Program-made: the position numbers and the translations under genes
Assembly: GCA_015680685.1 (NCBI GenBank)
Contig: MNCI01009513.1
Coordinates: 253,278 to 317,277 of the forward strand
Length of the DNA: 64,000 nt
Origin: Gnetum montanum
Taxonomy: Eukaryota > Streptophyta > Gnetopsida > Gnetales > Gnetaceae
Reading direction: 5' to 3'
Part shown: positions 33,413-47,240 of the stretch, piece after piece
Position numbering within the stretch: the stretch's first letter is position 1
How the letters are laid out: each line of letters begins with the position of its first letter
Notes under the pieces: model-generated
The model's database searches: none
Seen by the model: only the letters and a program-made list of their open reading frames with translations
Told to the model about the DNA's origin: nothing

Positions 33413-36004
33413 TGTTTTCCTGGTGCTTGTTTTAAAGCGCCCTTGCTATATGTTGTAAATGGCCTTTGTGCCTTGATGTATAATTTTGCTGAAAACCTCA
33501 TGAGAAATGCTTCAGTTGTGATACGGTGTTGTAATGAACGGACCACGGCATGTCTTTGCCCATTATGCTCTTGAACTGGTACCATGTGTTCTTGATGATG
33601 TTGGCATGCCTAGATGGTGTGTGCTTGGTGCACGTCCATGAGATAGGACAAATCTTCTGAACACATTCTCTTGTGTTCCTGGACTGTCAAAGATCTTGTC
33701 CACAACTAATCAATGGTGACTAAAATTCAAATCAATGTGATGTCTGGTGATGGATTTGATTAGAGTTCTGGGTATTAGCACCTAGACTTGCTCTTCCATG
33801 TTGGATGCGTGTGTCCAAACGTTGGGATGGTGGTCCATCCTTGGATAAATGACATTACAAATACAGAAATTGTGATTTCTCTTGGTGGCCCTACTTGGTG
33901 GTCTTGAATGTGCCCAAAACACTTGAGCCGATGCCCTCATGATTGGGGGATTTCTAATGATTTGTGCATGTTGGTGGGCTCTCGTGACTAATTGCTTTTG
34001 GTGCTTTGGAGGGCTATAATGCGCTCTCATAGATTGGGACTTATTGGTGCTTTCATGGTCTATGGTGTGATTCCATGATAGGGGACTCGTTGTGCCTAAT
34101 AGGCTATGTTGTCTTGGCTGAATTTTCCTGTGTACTTCATCCCTTAAGTACATTGATGTATCACACAGTCCCTCCTTGATGTATTGTCCCATGTCTCTGG
34201 TGTGATGTTAATTCATGTTGGTGTTCTCACCTCCCTGGTGGGATAGCAGAGTTGATCATGATATTACTTGGTGAATCCTTAATTTTATGAGGGGTCATTT
34301 TCCATTTCAATGGATGCCCTCTTCATTTCCTGAAATAATAAGGTAGGTGGTATTGAGACGGTTGTCTCCTATTTGGGACCTACAAGCAGTTGATGTTTGG
34401 GACTTGTTCCTAACCGTGGTCCCATGTTCGTGAACTCGTGGGGCTTATTCTCAGAGATAGAATGTTGTTACCCTGGTGAAATGCATGAAACCTCCTTTGT
34501 GAGGTCATGTTGTCGATGTAAATTAAAGATACATATTGCTCTTCATGTAAGCAAGGCATGATATTGTGTACTCAGTTTTGGGGGCTTCAGAGGAACTTCC
34601 TTGTTGGGGTTCTCTAGTAGACCATCCTTATTGTAAACCCTTCGGGGGTGAATCGTTGTGTTTGAGTTGTAAATGATGTTGATGAAAGCCCATTCCATGT
34701 AAAACTATCTTGAGGACCTAGTCCTCCTATGGGCAAGATGTTGTTGCTGACTTGTGTTTGTTGTTTGGGTTGAATAATAATAGGTAGTGGTGTGGCCTTG
34801 TCCACCACAAATTGATGTAAACGGGCTTGACTGGGATGTATGAAACAAAAACCCAGATCTCCCAAGATGAAACAGAAATCCCTCTTGATCAAAGGGATGA
34901 ATTGCTTGGTGTCTCGAGTTGTTCTCAAGGGGAAAATTGAAATTGGGTAAGACTTGTGAACCTATGTCTTCCCTCAGCTAGTGACAGTTCCATGATATGG
35001 TTCTATTGGCTATATTGACTACTTGGGCATGTATGATGGGTAAGGTGTAGTTGGGCTGCTATACTTACCTATGGAAGAAACCTCCCAAAGAGGATCCTTC
35101 CTACAAGTGCAAAATCTAATTAAAGGTGTTGATCATGAGATTGGCAGTCGTTCTTGATATAGTGGGGAAATGCAAATTCTGGGAATGTTGATGTTCCTTG
35201 GAGAATTCATGATCTGATTACTCTCAAGGTGACTCTATGTTCGTTCCTAGATCTAGTGTTCAGAAACTAGTGCTTGTCCCATAACTTGGTGTGGGAAGGA
35301 TAGCTTGCATGTAGCAAATGTGGGTGATCCTTCTCCATGAGGGATACTATGGTTGCATTCAATGATGTGCTTACGGTTGATATGAGACAGGTGATGGAGG
35401 ATTGTCATGGGGTTGGCTGCCCAATTGACCCTCCACTTGTTCCAACATTCGAGTAAGCATTCTCGATGTTGGACAATCACAAAAGGTGTTTATGATAGTT
35501 GGGGCTTGTTGTATGTTAGCCTCCTGAAGAAGTTTCCAAATAGATTTTTGGATCTTCTCTCTCGTTTGAATACTATGGAATGATGAATGATGAATTGAGG
35601 CATGCAATGCTGGTGTCTACAGACGGCAAGGTCAAGCTCAAAAGATCTGCTCTTGTACCTTGTTTGTAAGGGAGAACATGCATGACTCCCTTCATACCAG
35701 TTTGAACAAACATGATGAGAAAAAGAGAATGCGCATGGTACCGATGCACGTGAAATCAGTGCTTAGATGGTTGCATTGGTGAGACCTCTTGGGTCTCGAT
35801 GCGAGTAGCAGAACATGAAGTTCTGGCAAGCATGAGATGCTTGCGGAGACATGGCTCTTCGGAGCATGTCCTCCCTCTCGGTGTGATGTTCCCAAGTCCC
35901 TCACCATGGGTAGTGGCCCTGGTGAGCCCTCAAAAAAATAAAAATAAAGAAAATCAATGGGTGCTGAAATGCCATTCACAAAGGACTTGCAGAAGAGAAG
36001 CTCT
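33413..36004 (+). mobile_element. Noncoding internal region of the LARD-like element, second part
   Basis: G+T-rich plus strand as before the gap. The minus-strand open frames of up to 136 codons (33782, 35692) have no recognisable motif and reflect the strand bias. Confidence 0.5.
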
Positions 36005-36083
36005 CCCAAAGTGGTGGTTCTCTTGGGCTCTCCCCATGGTTCGGGGGCCATGGAACACTCTGAGGTGCCCTCGGGTGACTCTC
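36005..36083 (-). repeat. Inverted LTR fragment at the LARD 3' end
   Basis: Reverse complement of 29787-29865 of the 5' LTR, with several mismatches (GAGAGTCACCCGAGGG... to ...CCACCACTCTGGG). It abuts the right target duplication. Confidence 0.75.
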
Positions 36084-36104
36084 ACATTATAGGTTAGATC
36101 CTGG

Positions 36105-36149
36105 TCACAAAGCTTTAATAATTTCACATTTCAACAAAGAGATATTATA
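36105..36149. repeat. 45-bp host repeat, second copy
   Basis: Identical to 29268-29312 and followed by ATTAGATTATGG. Together with 36092-36104 it suggests a ~57-bp host tandem duplication into whose first unit the LARD-like element inserted. Confidence 0.8.
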
Positions 36150-36493
36150 GATTAGATTATGGTACGCAATACAAAAACGCTTGGTTCCAACGCTCGAGGA
36201 TAACTCACATTATGAAATGGACTGGAGCCTAGTTTTTGCATGTCGCAGAGTCAATCTAAAATGGTCTGGCCATGTCTAAAACTCTCATAAATTCCAACCA
36301 ACAACTAGAAAGAGCTTGAGTGGGTTGGAGAGCATGTTAGGTAAGTAGGCTACTAGTAGTCCAAGTTAGAGAAACGGCCTCTACACACCGTTTTCTATCT
36401 AAAAGAAAAGAAACGGATAATAACCAGATCCTACGCTGCTGCTATATCATCAGACTCAACAAACCCACCTAATAATATTTTCAGGAGCTTCAG

Positions 36494-36503
36494 CATAAAT
36501 AGG
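36494..36503 (+). promoter_or_regulatory. Likely TATA box of the malate dehydrogenase gene
   Basis: CATAAATAGG lies 71 bp upstream of the start codon, which would give a short leader. A perfect palindrome GAACCGGTTC (36533-36542) sits between it and the ATG. Only about 480 bp of non-LARD sequence precedes the ATG. Confidence 0.5.
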
Positions 36504-36564
36504 CCCTGCACTTGAGCCTGTAACCGTCAACAGAACCGGTTCAGCAGAGAAGCACTTCATTGCC

Positions 36565-39856
<3,292 letters not shown>

Positions 39857-40197
39857 TCCTGTTTTGTTTTTCTCAAAGTTTTTCCGTGATTACGTTTTTT
39901 CTGAAATTTTGAACTTAGCATGTGTTAAACCAACGCATTTTGAAAACATGCATCGTTGGTTCACTGGAATATGACTCAGATTTTCATTGGTATGATTATT
40001 CTCTAGTTTACCAGCATATAAACTAATTAATTACAATGAAATAAATTTGCGTTTTGATCTGATGATACATAAATTTATTAGTGTTTGTGTCTAAGCTATA
40101 GGTTAGGATATATTTATATTTTCATTTTTTATTGTATTGAGCTATCATTTGCAATTGCACCTTAGCATTTTGTTGGTATTATATTGTTTCTTATTCT

Positions 40198-40213
40198 CCC
40201 CCCCCCCCCCCCC
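40198..40213. repeat. Poly-C run, 16 bases
   Basis: Sixteen consecutive C about 340 bp downstream of the MDH stop. The surrounding sequence (39857-40797) otherwise shows no gene. Confidence 0.95.
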
Positions 40214-40798
40214 ACTGCGAAATTGTGTTTTTCCAAGTAATTCATCCGGTGAACTGAACTGGTGAACTGGTGTGATGGGTTTCGGGTTTTACCTACGATG
40301 CAAATTCGTTCGTTGCTTTGTACAGGTTAGTAACTTAGAACTGAAAGTGGCTTTTGAGTTGATGATACAACCCTCAATCTCTAAATATAAAGTGAACCGA
40401 AGTAAGATTTTATTAGACCGCCAAGGAAAGAATGTATGATCAGAAAGTCTTGGAAAGACAAAGACAAAATTAAATCGATCTTCATTTTACATGAAAGTGG
40501 TTTTTGAGTTTAGGAAAGTTTTTTCAGTTACCAAATGCAACCTGAATTGAATTGGTTTTCATTCTACATGAAACTCGTTGACTCAATTGTGAAATGCGAA
40601 ATGAATCCATGTAAATATCATATTACAACATTTGATGAATGTTGTATAAACAAAGGGTAATTATCAAAATTGAAAAGATCAGATTGAATTAATCATCATT
40701 CTACAAGATCTTTCTTGACAGGTCAAGAATCCACAGGCCTAAAAGTTGCTCAAAAACTATTATGCCTACAAGTTGCAAGAACTATCCATGAAAGAAAG

Positions 40799-41057
40799 GA
40801 TGTTTAAAGATGTCTTTTATACTTGGGAAGGTATAAAATGTATGGATAAATAGATGCTTAAAGATGTCTTTATTGCTTAGTTGAGGTATAAAATGTTTGC
40901 TAGGTTTCAGATGCGTGCATAAATAGATGTTTAAAATGTCTTTGATATTTGAGTAAGGTATAAAATATACGGGTAAATAGACTCATTGGAGGATGTAATG
41001 TCTTTGATATTTGGGTGAGGTATACAATGCACCAATAAATAGACTCATTGGAGAGAC
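40799..41057. repeat. 54-73-bp minisatellite, 4 copies
   Basis: Units at 40799, 40853, 40926 and 40980 each contain AATGTCTTT/GATGTCTTT, then GAGGTATAAAATG-like text and end with a (T)AAATA block. Units are 54, 73, 54 and 62 bp; a 16-bp partial copy follows. Confidence 0.75.
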
Positions 41058-41456
41058 AATTTGCAGGTATTGATTGCAAAATAAAGAATGAAGATTTAGT
41101 TGCACTTATGTGAGGATGTGTTTGGATACATGAGTTGCATGTTTGGTTACATGAATTACCTTGGGGGCATGTCCAGATATTTGGTGGATCTCACTTCTCA
41201 AAATAAACAAGTTTTGTTTTGTTTGCTTCTTTTTCTTTGAGTATGTATTGTGGGATTCCTATTTAATCCACGTGCTTCTACTAATTTTTAGATTCTTTTA
41301 GAATTTTCCTTCCATGTGCGTAGGTTAATTATTCTTTACAAAAGAATATAGTAAATTTTAGTTTTAGAAAGTTGAAAATTTTATGTAAACTTATAATTCT
41401 ACATTTATTTATGGTAGCTTAGTTATAATAAGAAGGGGAGTGTTGGAATCTAAGAT
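41058..41456. other. No feature seen
   Basis: AT-rich sequence without a supported gene or element. Confidence 0.4.
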
Positions 41457-42035
41457 AATGAGGTGTTAGCCTAGTTGTAAGACTTTTGATTTGAAAGCTC
41501 CAAGGCATAGGATTGATTCTAGTGGACAATGCTGAGTTACAAAAGTTCTAATTGTACTATATATCTTGAGGTGTACCTATATTACAATTATTTCAGTTTC
41601 TAACTTAGCAACAATGAGGTGTTAACTTAGTGGTAGAACTCTTGATTTGAAAGCTATAAAAAGTCATGGGTTTGATTCTAGTGGGTAATGTTGAGTTATA
41701 AAGTTCTAATTGAACAATGAGGTGTTAGCCAAGTGGTAAGACTCTTGATTTGAAAGCTCTAAAAAGTTATAGGTTTGATTCTAGTGGGCAATGCTAAATT
41801 ATAAAGTTCTAAGTGAATAATAAGATGTTACCTAGTGGTAGGACTTGATTTGAAAGCTCCAAAAAGTCATGGGTTTGATTTTAGTGGGCAATGTTGAGTT
41901 ACAAAGTTCTAATTGAACTATATATCTTGGAATGTATGTATATTACAATTATTTCGAGCTCCAACGCCCATTAGAAAGTTCTAATTGGACTATATATCTT
42001 AGGGTGCCCCTATATTATAATTATTTCAGGGTTCC
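41457..42035 (+). mobile_element. tRNA-derived SINE, tandem array of four heads
   Basis: Four copies of a tRNA-like head start at about 41457, 41613, 41716 and 41819. Each has an A-box-like GTTAGCCTAGTTGTAAGAC, then TTGATTTGAAAGCTC, then a B-box-like GGTTTGATTCTAGTGGG about 45 bp on, as in Pol III promoters. A 3' tail (ACTATATATCTTGAGGTG, TATTACAATTATTTC) follows copies 1 and 4 and occurs once alone at 41985-42028. Copies 2, 3 and 4 are 103 bp apart with no tail between them. The acceptor stem and anticodon arm do not fold into a true tRNA. Another decayed tail is at 60130-60200. Confidence 0.75.
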
Positions 42036-43338
42036 AATACCCCTAAATTAGAACTTAGCATTACTCACCAAAATTGAGCTAATAACTTAGAGCTTCCAAA
42101 TTAAGTGCCACTATTCTATTTACTTTATTGAAATTGAAATTGATTTTCATCTTATTTAAACATGTATTACAAGTATGTTCTTAATGCTAGTTAGCAAGCA
42201 AGGGTATATTACCAATGGAAATTACATGTGTTAGTATACTGCATTAAATGTAAGCTATGGTACAACATAGACAATTCCTAGATTAATTGTTGCCTTCACA
42301 ATTAACTAAAGGAAAAAGCTTCTATTGTAAGAAAATAGAAGCTCATTTAAGCAATAAAATTTTTTTAGCTTTGTTACCACAAAAATAAAATTATATTAAA
42401 AACAATAAGCACAAGACATCATAAAAAGAATACAACATAGTTATCTTAAAAATAAGAAATGTAGTACATCATAAAAAAAAATACAACATATCCTTTCAAT
42501 AACAAAAAAGCTTTGAAAGCAACATGTAAAAGGAAAGGCCAAATAGTTTTAGGATGCCCTTAGAGTTTCCATCCTTACAACCCAACAAATCCTTGTAGGT
42601 TTTGTTACAACAATTTTGAATTTGTTGGACCATGCATTAAGTATAGGAAAATCTAAGCATAAAAATTTACCTTCGATGAAATTGCATATTAAGCCTAGGA
42701 AAATCAAAACATAAGTTCCACCAAAACCTATATCTTTTAGACTTTTTTTTTCTATGTTAGAATCTAGCATATGCAGATTTGCACCATTTTAATGGTAAAA
42801 ATTGATCATCTACCATATGCTAATTGGTCTATGACATGATATGATTTTTACTTTTTGCATATTTTGCCCCAAGGTTGCATCAATTTAAAATCAAAATCAA
42901 AATACCATTTTTAATATAATACTCTACATATTGTTGTTACACATTAATAGATCTATCAATTTTGAATTTAATATTTACATACTAAATATCTACCAAAGAT
43001 AAACAATATTCAACAATGACTAAGAAAGCTAAAAGCAAAAGAAATCCTAATCCTAAGTGTATTACACAAGAATAAATTCTTCTTAGAGATTCACAAGATT
43101 AGAGACCAACATATAGTAAATTTTAGATGCAAATATTAATTAGTCTTTGCCTCAAACATTTTAAATTTGATATTAAAAGTTGGAAGAATATGTACACTTT
43201 TTACTAAAAAAGATAGAGAATAAATTGCATATTTTATTTTAATGTTATTTATACTGAATTTGTATGAATTATTGAGTATAGTACTACTAATATGATAACA
43301 ATATCTTGAAGCTATGCTTAAACTACAAGTATTAAATA
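42036..43338. other. No gene seen
   Basis: AT-rich (often over 70 percent by eye). Minus-strand open frames of 72-73 codons at 42549 and 43136 have no motif. The sequence ends at the left target duplication of element B. Confidence 0.4.
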
Positions 43339-43343
43339 CATTT

Positions 43344-44262
43344 TGATGAGCCACGATATCGCGTCATCCCCTGCGATGTCGCGTACGCGATATCGCGGTC
43401 CACCGCCAAATCTATAAATAAGAGGTGGCACTCCCCTTATTTTGCATCCTGGGCTTGAAGTAGGGAAACTCTAGCAGTTTGATCACTCTAGAGAGAATAT
43501 TTTCTATGTGCCTGCAGTAGGAGTCCCCAAGTGAATGGATCTTTATTCGAGCAGCTTTGTACCTGAACGCAAGTTGTGTACGGCAATAAAGACGAGCTTT
43601 GTGGATAAACCTTGCAGTGCATGGAATAGGATTTTAATACATGTTATTTATTACCTACATTAGCGCGGCATGAGTACGACTTGATTACAAGCATTGACGA
43701 ATGTGTACGGCTAATCAAGGAATCGGTTGCTCATCATGATGAGTCTCTCTCACCCTCAACTCCTAGAAAGCGGGATGCGTACAACTTGATTATGAGCATC
43801 TACGGATGTGTACGGCTAGTCAAGGAATCTGCTGCTCATCACGTTTAGGCTAGTTAAGTGCCCCAATATGACCACTTCAAGCATGTGCGTTACGTGTGGT
43901 GATCCCAGTAACAGTTAGCGTTTGGTAGCCACAATTGCATAGTTCAGGGTGTGTACGGTAAGTGGGAACAGATGCTGACGCTAGTTAATTCAGACTTAAT
44001 CATTAGTTAGAGTTAGTTAGTTTCTCAACCCTTCACCTCGATAGCATAGGAGAAAAACATTTAAAAGACCATAAAAATCATATACCTCGGACTTACTTAA
44101 CCATACACCGTGACAACTACAAGTAAGTTTGGGAAGACAACAAATGATTAACCCCAAGTGTTCCATGGGGCGTGTAGGCATTTAGTCTGTGGAGTTCGAC
44201 CAGATTGCACGTGCTACACTCGTTTCGTATGGTTGAGTGTAGGGGTACCTCGCCACTCATCA
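43344..44262 (+). repeat. 5' LTR of element B
   Basis: 919 bp. U3: GATATC (43355), GATGTC (43375) and GATATC (43389), the last inside GTACGCGATATCGCGG, then CTATAAATAAGAGG (43412-43425). R shows AGGAGTCCCCAAGTGAATGG and GGCAATAAAGACGAGC. The LTR includes a duplicated motif GTACGACTTGATTA / GTACAACTTGATTA (about 43674 and 43787) not seen in the LTRs of element A. Confidence 0.92.
43355..43425 (+). promoter_or_regulatory. U3 promoter of element B: CG-rich dyads and TATA box
   Basis: CGATATCGCG, GCGATGTCGCG, GCGTACGC and GCGATATCGC are packed into 40 bp, rich in CGCG cores, and end 18 bp before CTATAAATAAGAGG. Plant CAMTA factors recognise VCGCGB cores, so they are candidate binders; that is inference. 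Confidence 0.55.
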
Positions 44263-44263
44263 T

Positions 44264-44281
44264 TGGCGTCGTTGCTGACAG
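44264..44281 (+). other. Primer-binding site of element B
   Basis: TGGCGTCGTTGCTGACAG, immediately after the LTR (1 bp spacer), matches the tRNA-Asp type TGGCGCCGTTGCC core with one change in the first 13 bases. Confidence 0.75.
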
Positions 44282-44402
44282 CGAAGTGTTTGTGCACCAT
44301 ATAGAACATAAGGGATATCACTCACATCGTTGTGAGCCTTAACGAACCTTCGGGCTAATTAAGACAAAAATTATATAACGGTGAATTAGCACACCAATAA
44401 AA

Positions 44403-45990
44403 ATGTCTTCTTCTCATAAGAGCAACTCACCACCTAAGGACCATACATGAGACAGTTGACAACATAAAACACATAACCAAAATCAACCAAGTCCTAAACA
44501 ATATAAGATGACATATACTCATCTCGATGAGTATATTCCTAATTTTACTTTTATTCTTCATCAAGACGAACAGCTGCGGTGGAGAGATTTGCAAGATAAC
44601 ATTGTGTTACCCCCAGACCAATCAATCTCTCGCATGCTTTTCCCTGCCTTGGCACAGATTGGCATGCAAGAACTATTTGCTGAATATGTTGCGGTAGATT
44701 TTGACATGAGGGATTATTATCCCACAGATGCCCAACGTATGAGGGACTTAAGGCAGGAGAGTCAACATACACTGTTGAAGGGTAAGGTCCTACATGTCCT
44801 TAGTGAAATAGGAGATGAGGAACCCCTTATCATGGGTTCTTTAACAAATGATGTTCCACCTCCTAACGATGATGAGGAGGTTGGGTATTAGAATCTATGA
44901 TCAACAATACATAACCATGGTTCTGATGCCGGTGAGCACCAACTGTTCACAGAGGGAACAATCACTCATGCTAAGGATGAGCACTTAGATCGTCACCACG
45001 ATCGGGGCCGTAGTAGCCGAAGAGAAGGCAGGAAACATCTTCATAGCAATGGTTCCCCTTCTTCTTCTCCTTCATCCCATCACTCACCCTCTCCTTCCAC
45101 ATCTGGGCGTAGCCATCATGAACATAAAGGTGAGGATAAAGGTAAGAAGGACGAAAGACCTCGACGGAAAAGTTGAGAGAGAGGACAAGGTCAAGGACAT
45201 AGGGAGAGTAGGGAACAACGTAGACATCATAGGCGTCATGAAAGAGATGAACATGACAAGCCCCTACTCGCAACCCAAAGTATTCTTGACATCACAGAGG
45301 CAGTTAGGATTTCCACAAGGCATTTAAAAGATAGTCGGATCAAACGATTAGACATGAACAATATCCCACGATTTGAAGGAGGATACAATGCTGATCCGCA
45401 AAATCATTTATAGGCATTCCACGATGCCTGTGCCTTGCAAAATATAGAAAATGAGTGGCAAAAACTTAAGTTGTTCCCAAGGACACTCACCAAGGAAGCA
45501 AAGAGCTGGTACCGGTCCCTAGAACCGGAAACCATCAAGAGGTGGAGTACGATGCTAGAATTGTTCAACAAAAAGTATCAAACGTACTCCAGAGTGTCCA
45601 ATTTGCATAAGCAGATCCAAGGCTGGAAGCAAGGTACACATGAACCCTTGGATGCTGCCATGGCCCGCTACTACACATTGTTACATCGTTGCCCGGGCCA
45701 TGGGTACGCTCAGCGGGATCAACTTCACGACATCATGGATGGGCTAAGGCATGAAACGAGAAGAACCCTTGGGACTTATGCCCAAGGGAGACTCTCACAA
45801 CTTAGAGCTCATAAAGTACATAGCTTGTTGGAACAAGTAGCAAAAGAAGAAGGTGAGCTACGAAAAAGGGAAAGTGCGAAAGAATATAACCGCGATCCCT
45901 CCCTTCAAAAGAAGGGAGTGAAGTTTTTTGATGAAGAGGATGAGTCACCANTAAGTGGAACTCCACCACAGCCCATCGAACAGCATTAGC
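44403..45990 (+). pseudogene. gag of element B
   Basis: ATG at 44403 opens MSSSHKSNSPPKD in the same place as in element A. One frame then carries DEYIPNFTFILHQDEQLRWR (44523), ISRMLFPALAQIGMQELFAE, a Ser/His-rich and Arg-rich linker (RESREQRRHHRRHERDEHD, about 45200-45260), then the Gag core LKLFPRTLTKEAKSWYRSLE and MLELFNKKYQTYSRVSNLHK (about 45450-45610). RCPGHGYAQRDQLHDIMDG and LEQVAKEEGELRKRE follow. About six in-frame stops, but no frameshift up to the N at 45951. At that N about 430 bp present in element A (including its knuckle) are absent. The Gag core is well conserved. Confidence 0.88.
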
Positions 45991-47240
45991 AGTGGCAATG
46001 CCCACAGTCATGGGGGATTCCATCGCCAAAACATCAGTACCCTTCCCGACAACCTGATCCTTATGGATATTATGTGCAGCAGCCGATTTCTCCAAGTGAC
46101 TCTATGAGTCACACAATCCCCAACCGTCACTACCAAGTTCGGGAGTACTTCAAAAGGACTCCTTCTCCCCCGGGAGACACTCCATACCCACACCATCCTC
46201 CTAATCCATCCGCATCTCTTCCACCACAAGTAGTTCCCATAACACCTCTTGCTTCAACAATGCAAGGGGAACTTCCTCCTCAACCGCAGCAACGTCACGC
46301 TGCAAGAGCTATAAATATCCAACCTGCTGCTGGTTCTCACAACTGTAAAAAGAGAAGATCCTTCTTCAGAACCAAAAGCCCAGACAAACTCTCGCAACAA
46401 CAAGCGGTTGGGCCCATGTACAATCCTCCACCATCTAACACTTCGGAGCACCCTTCAGTCCAACAGAGTGTAACACATACGGTTATGTTAACGCATACCG
46501 TAATCGACTGGATTAAGGAAGGCCACCTTCCCAGGAAACTAACTGACCCTGAGAGTCTCTTAATCTATTTACAGATTGCCGGGAACAAACCACATAGGGC
46601 TCTTCTTAACTCAGGTTTCGGAGTCAACTTAATATCACGAGAGATGTATCACGCCTGGAACCTGCCCCAACTTAAGAAGAGCAACATTCAACTAGAGCTG
46701 GTAGACCAGTCCATCACCATTCCCTTGGGATTGGTGGAGGACATCATTACCACTGTGTGTGGTTGGTCTTACCCAACTGATTTCCTGGTGATTGAAGTCA
46801 ACAACAACGAAGGGGACTTCCCAATTATAATGGGAAGGGCATGGCTTAGTACAGTAAACGCAGACCTTAGGATCCGTGATCTTTCCTTGGAAATTTCTAA
46901 GATAAACATTTGTGGAAAGATCGAGAAGAGGAAAGTTCCATGCATCACATACAGTGATTCATCGGGTAATGACATGGAGGAAATGCCTCTCTATATCAGA
47001 TGTGCTCTTGAAACATTGAAACAAAGATGCCTATATGTAGCAACCACACAACCCGTAGTAGATACCCCATGGTTGATAGCTACTCGAAGGAGCAACCAAA
47101 CATGCATGGAACGAACTGAGGAAACCCACACCCATAACGAAAGCATATATACATTGGAATATGAGCGTCGCCAACTTCCACCCCTTAATCTAAGATCGTC
47201 AATTGGGAGAAGTTGGACACTTCTTAGAAATTCAAACAGG
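45952..47240 (+). pseudogene. Gag tail and protease of element B, active-site Asp lost
   Basis: After the N the frame continues through a Pro/Gln/Tyr-rich tail (QPDPYGYYVQQPISPSDS) to VIDWIKEGHLPRKLTD and the protease block ALLNSGFGVNLIS (about 46602). The catalytic DSG is NSG, so the protease cannot work as encoded. SITIPLGLVEDIITTVCGW, DFLVIEVNNNEGDFPIIMGR and AWLSTVNADLRI follow. The open frame from 46074 runs 409 codons without a stop, ending beyond the deletion joint. Reading through the joint gives LFWISPFPLSHGGDGHLC, which is an out-of-frame tail. Confidence 0.88.

Larger units (their letters stand above)
29313..36086 (+). mobile_element. LARD-like noncoding LTR element
   Basis: The unit starts TGTAACA, ends CA and is flanked by TTATA (29308-29312 and 36087-36091). 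It has a 934-bp 5' LTR, an initiator-Met type primer site, and then over 5 kb of G+T-rich plus strand without a credible coding frame or any RT/IN motif. This is the structure of a large retrotransposon derivative that must borrow enzymes. There is no direct 3' LTR: the last ~80 bp (36005-36083) are LTR sequence in inverted orientation, so the 3' end is rearranged. A family-A/B LTR and a gap lie inside. Confidence 0.6.

Noticed and set aside
32755-33585. 276-codon minus-strand open frame
   Set aside because: It is open only because it crosses the 617-bp N run; the real sequence on either side is nested LTR and LARD sequence without motifs.
35692-36092. Overlapping ORFs of 119 (minus) and 97 (plus) codons near the MDH promoter
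   Set aside because: Part of this interval is inverted LTR sequence, and neither frame has a motif or likely start context.
29268-36149. 45-bp direct repeat as the target-site duplication of the LARD-like element
   Set aside because: Too long for a retroviral-type integrase. TTATA immediately at both ends fits better, and the 45-bp repeat looks like a host tandem duplication already present.
41457-41915. True tRNA genes
   Set aside because: A- and B-box-like words are present, but no acceptor stem or anticodon arm pairs, copies diverge, and they carry a SINE tail.
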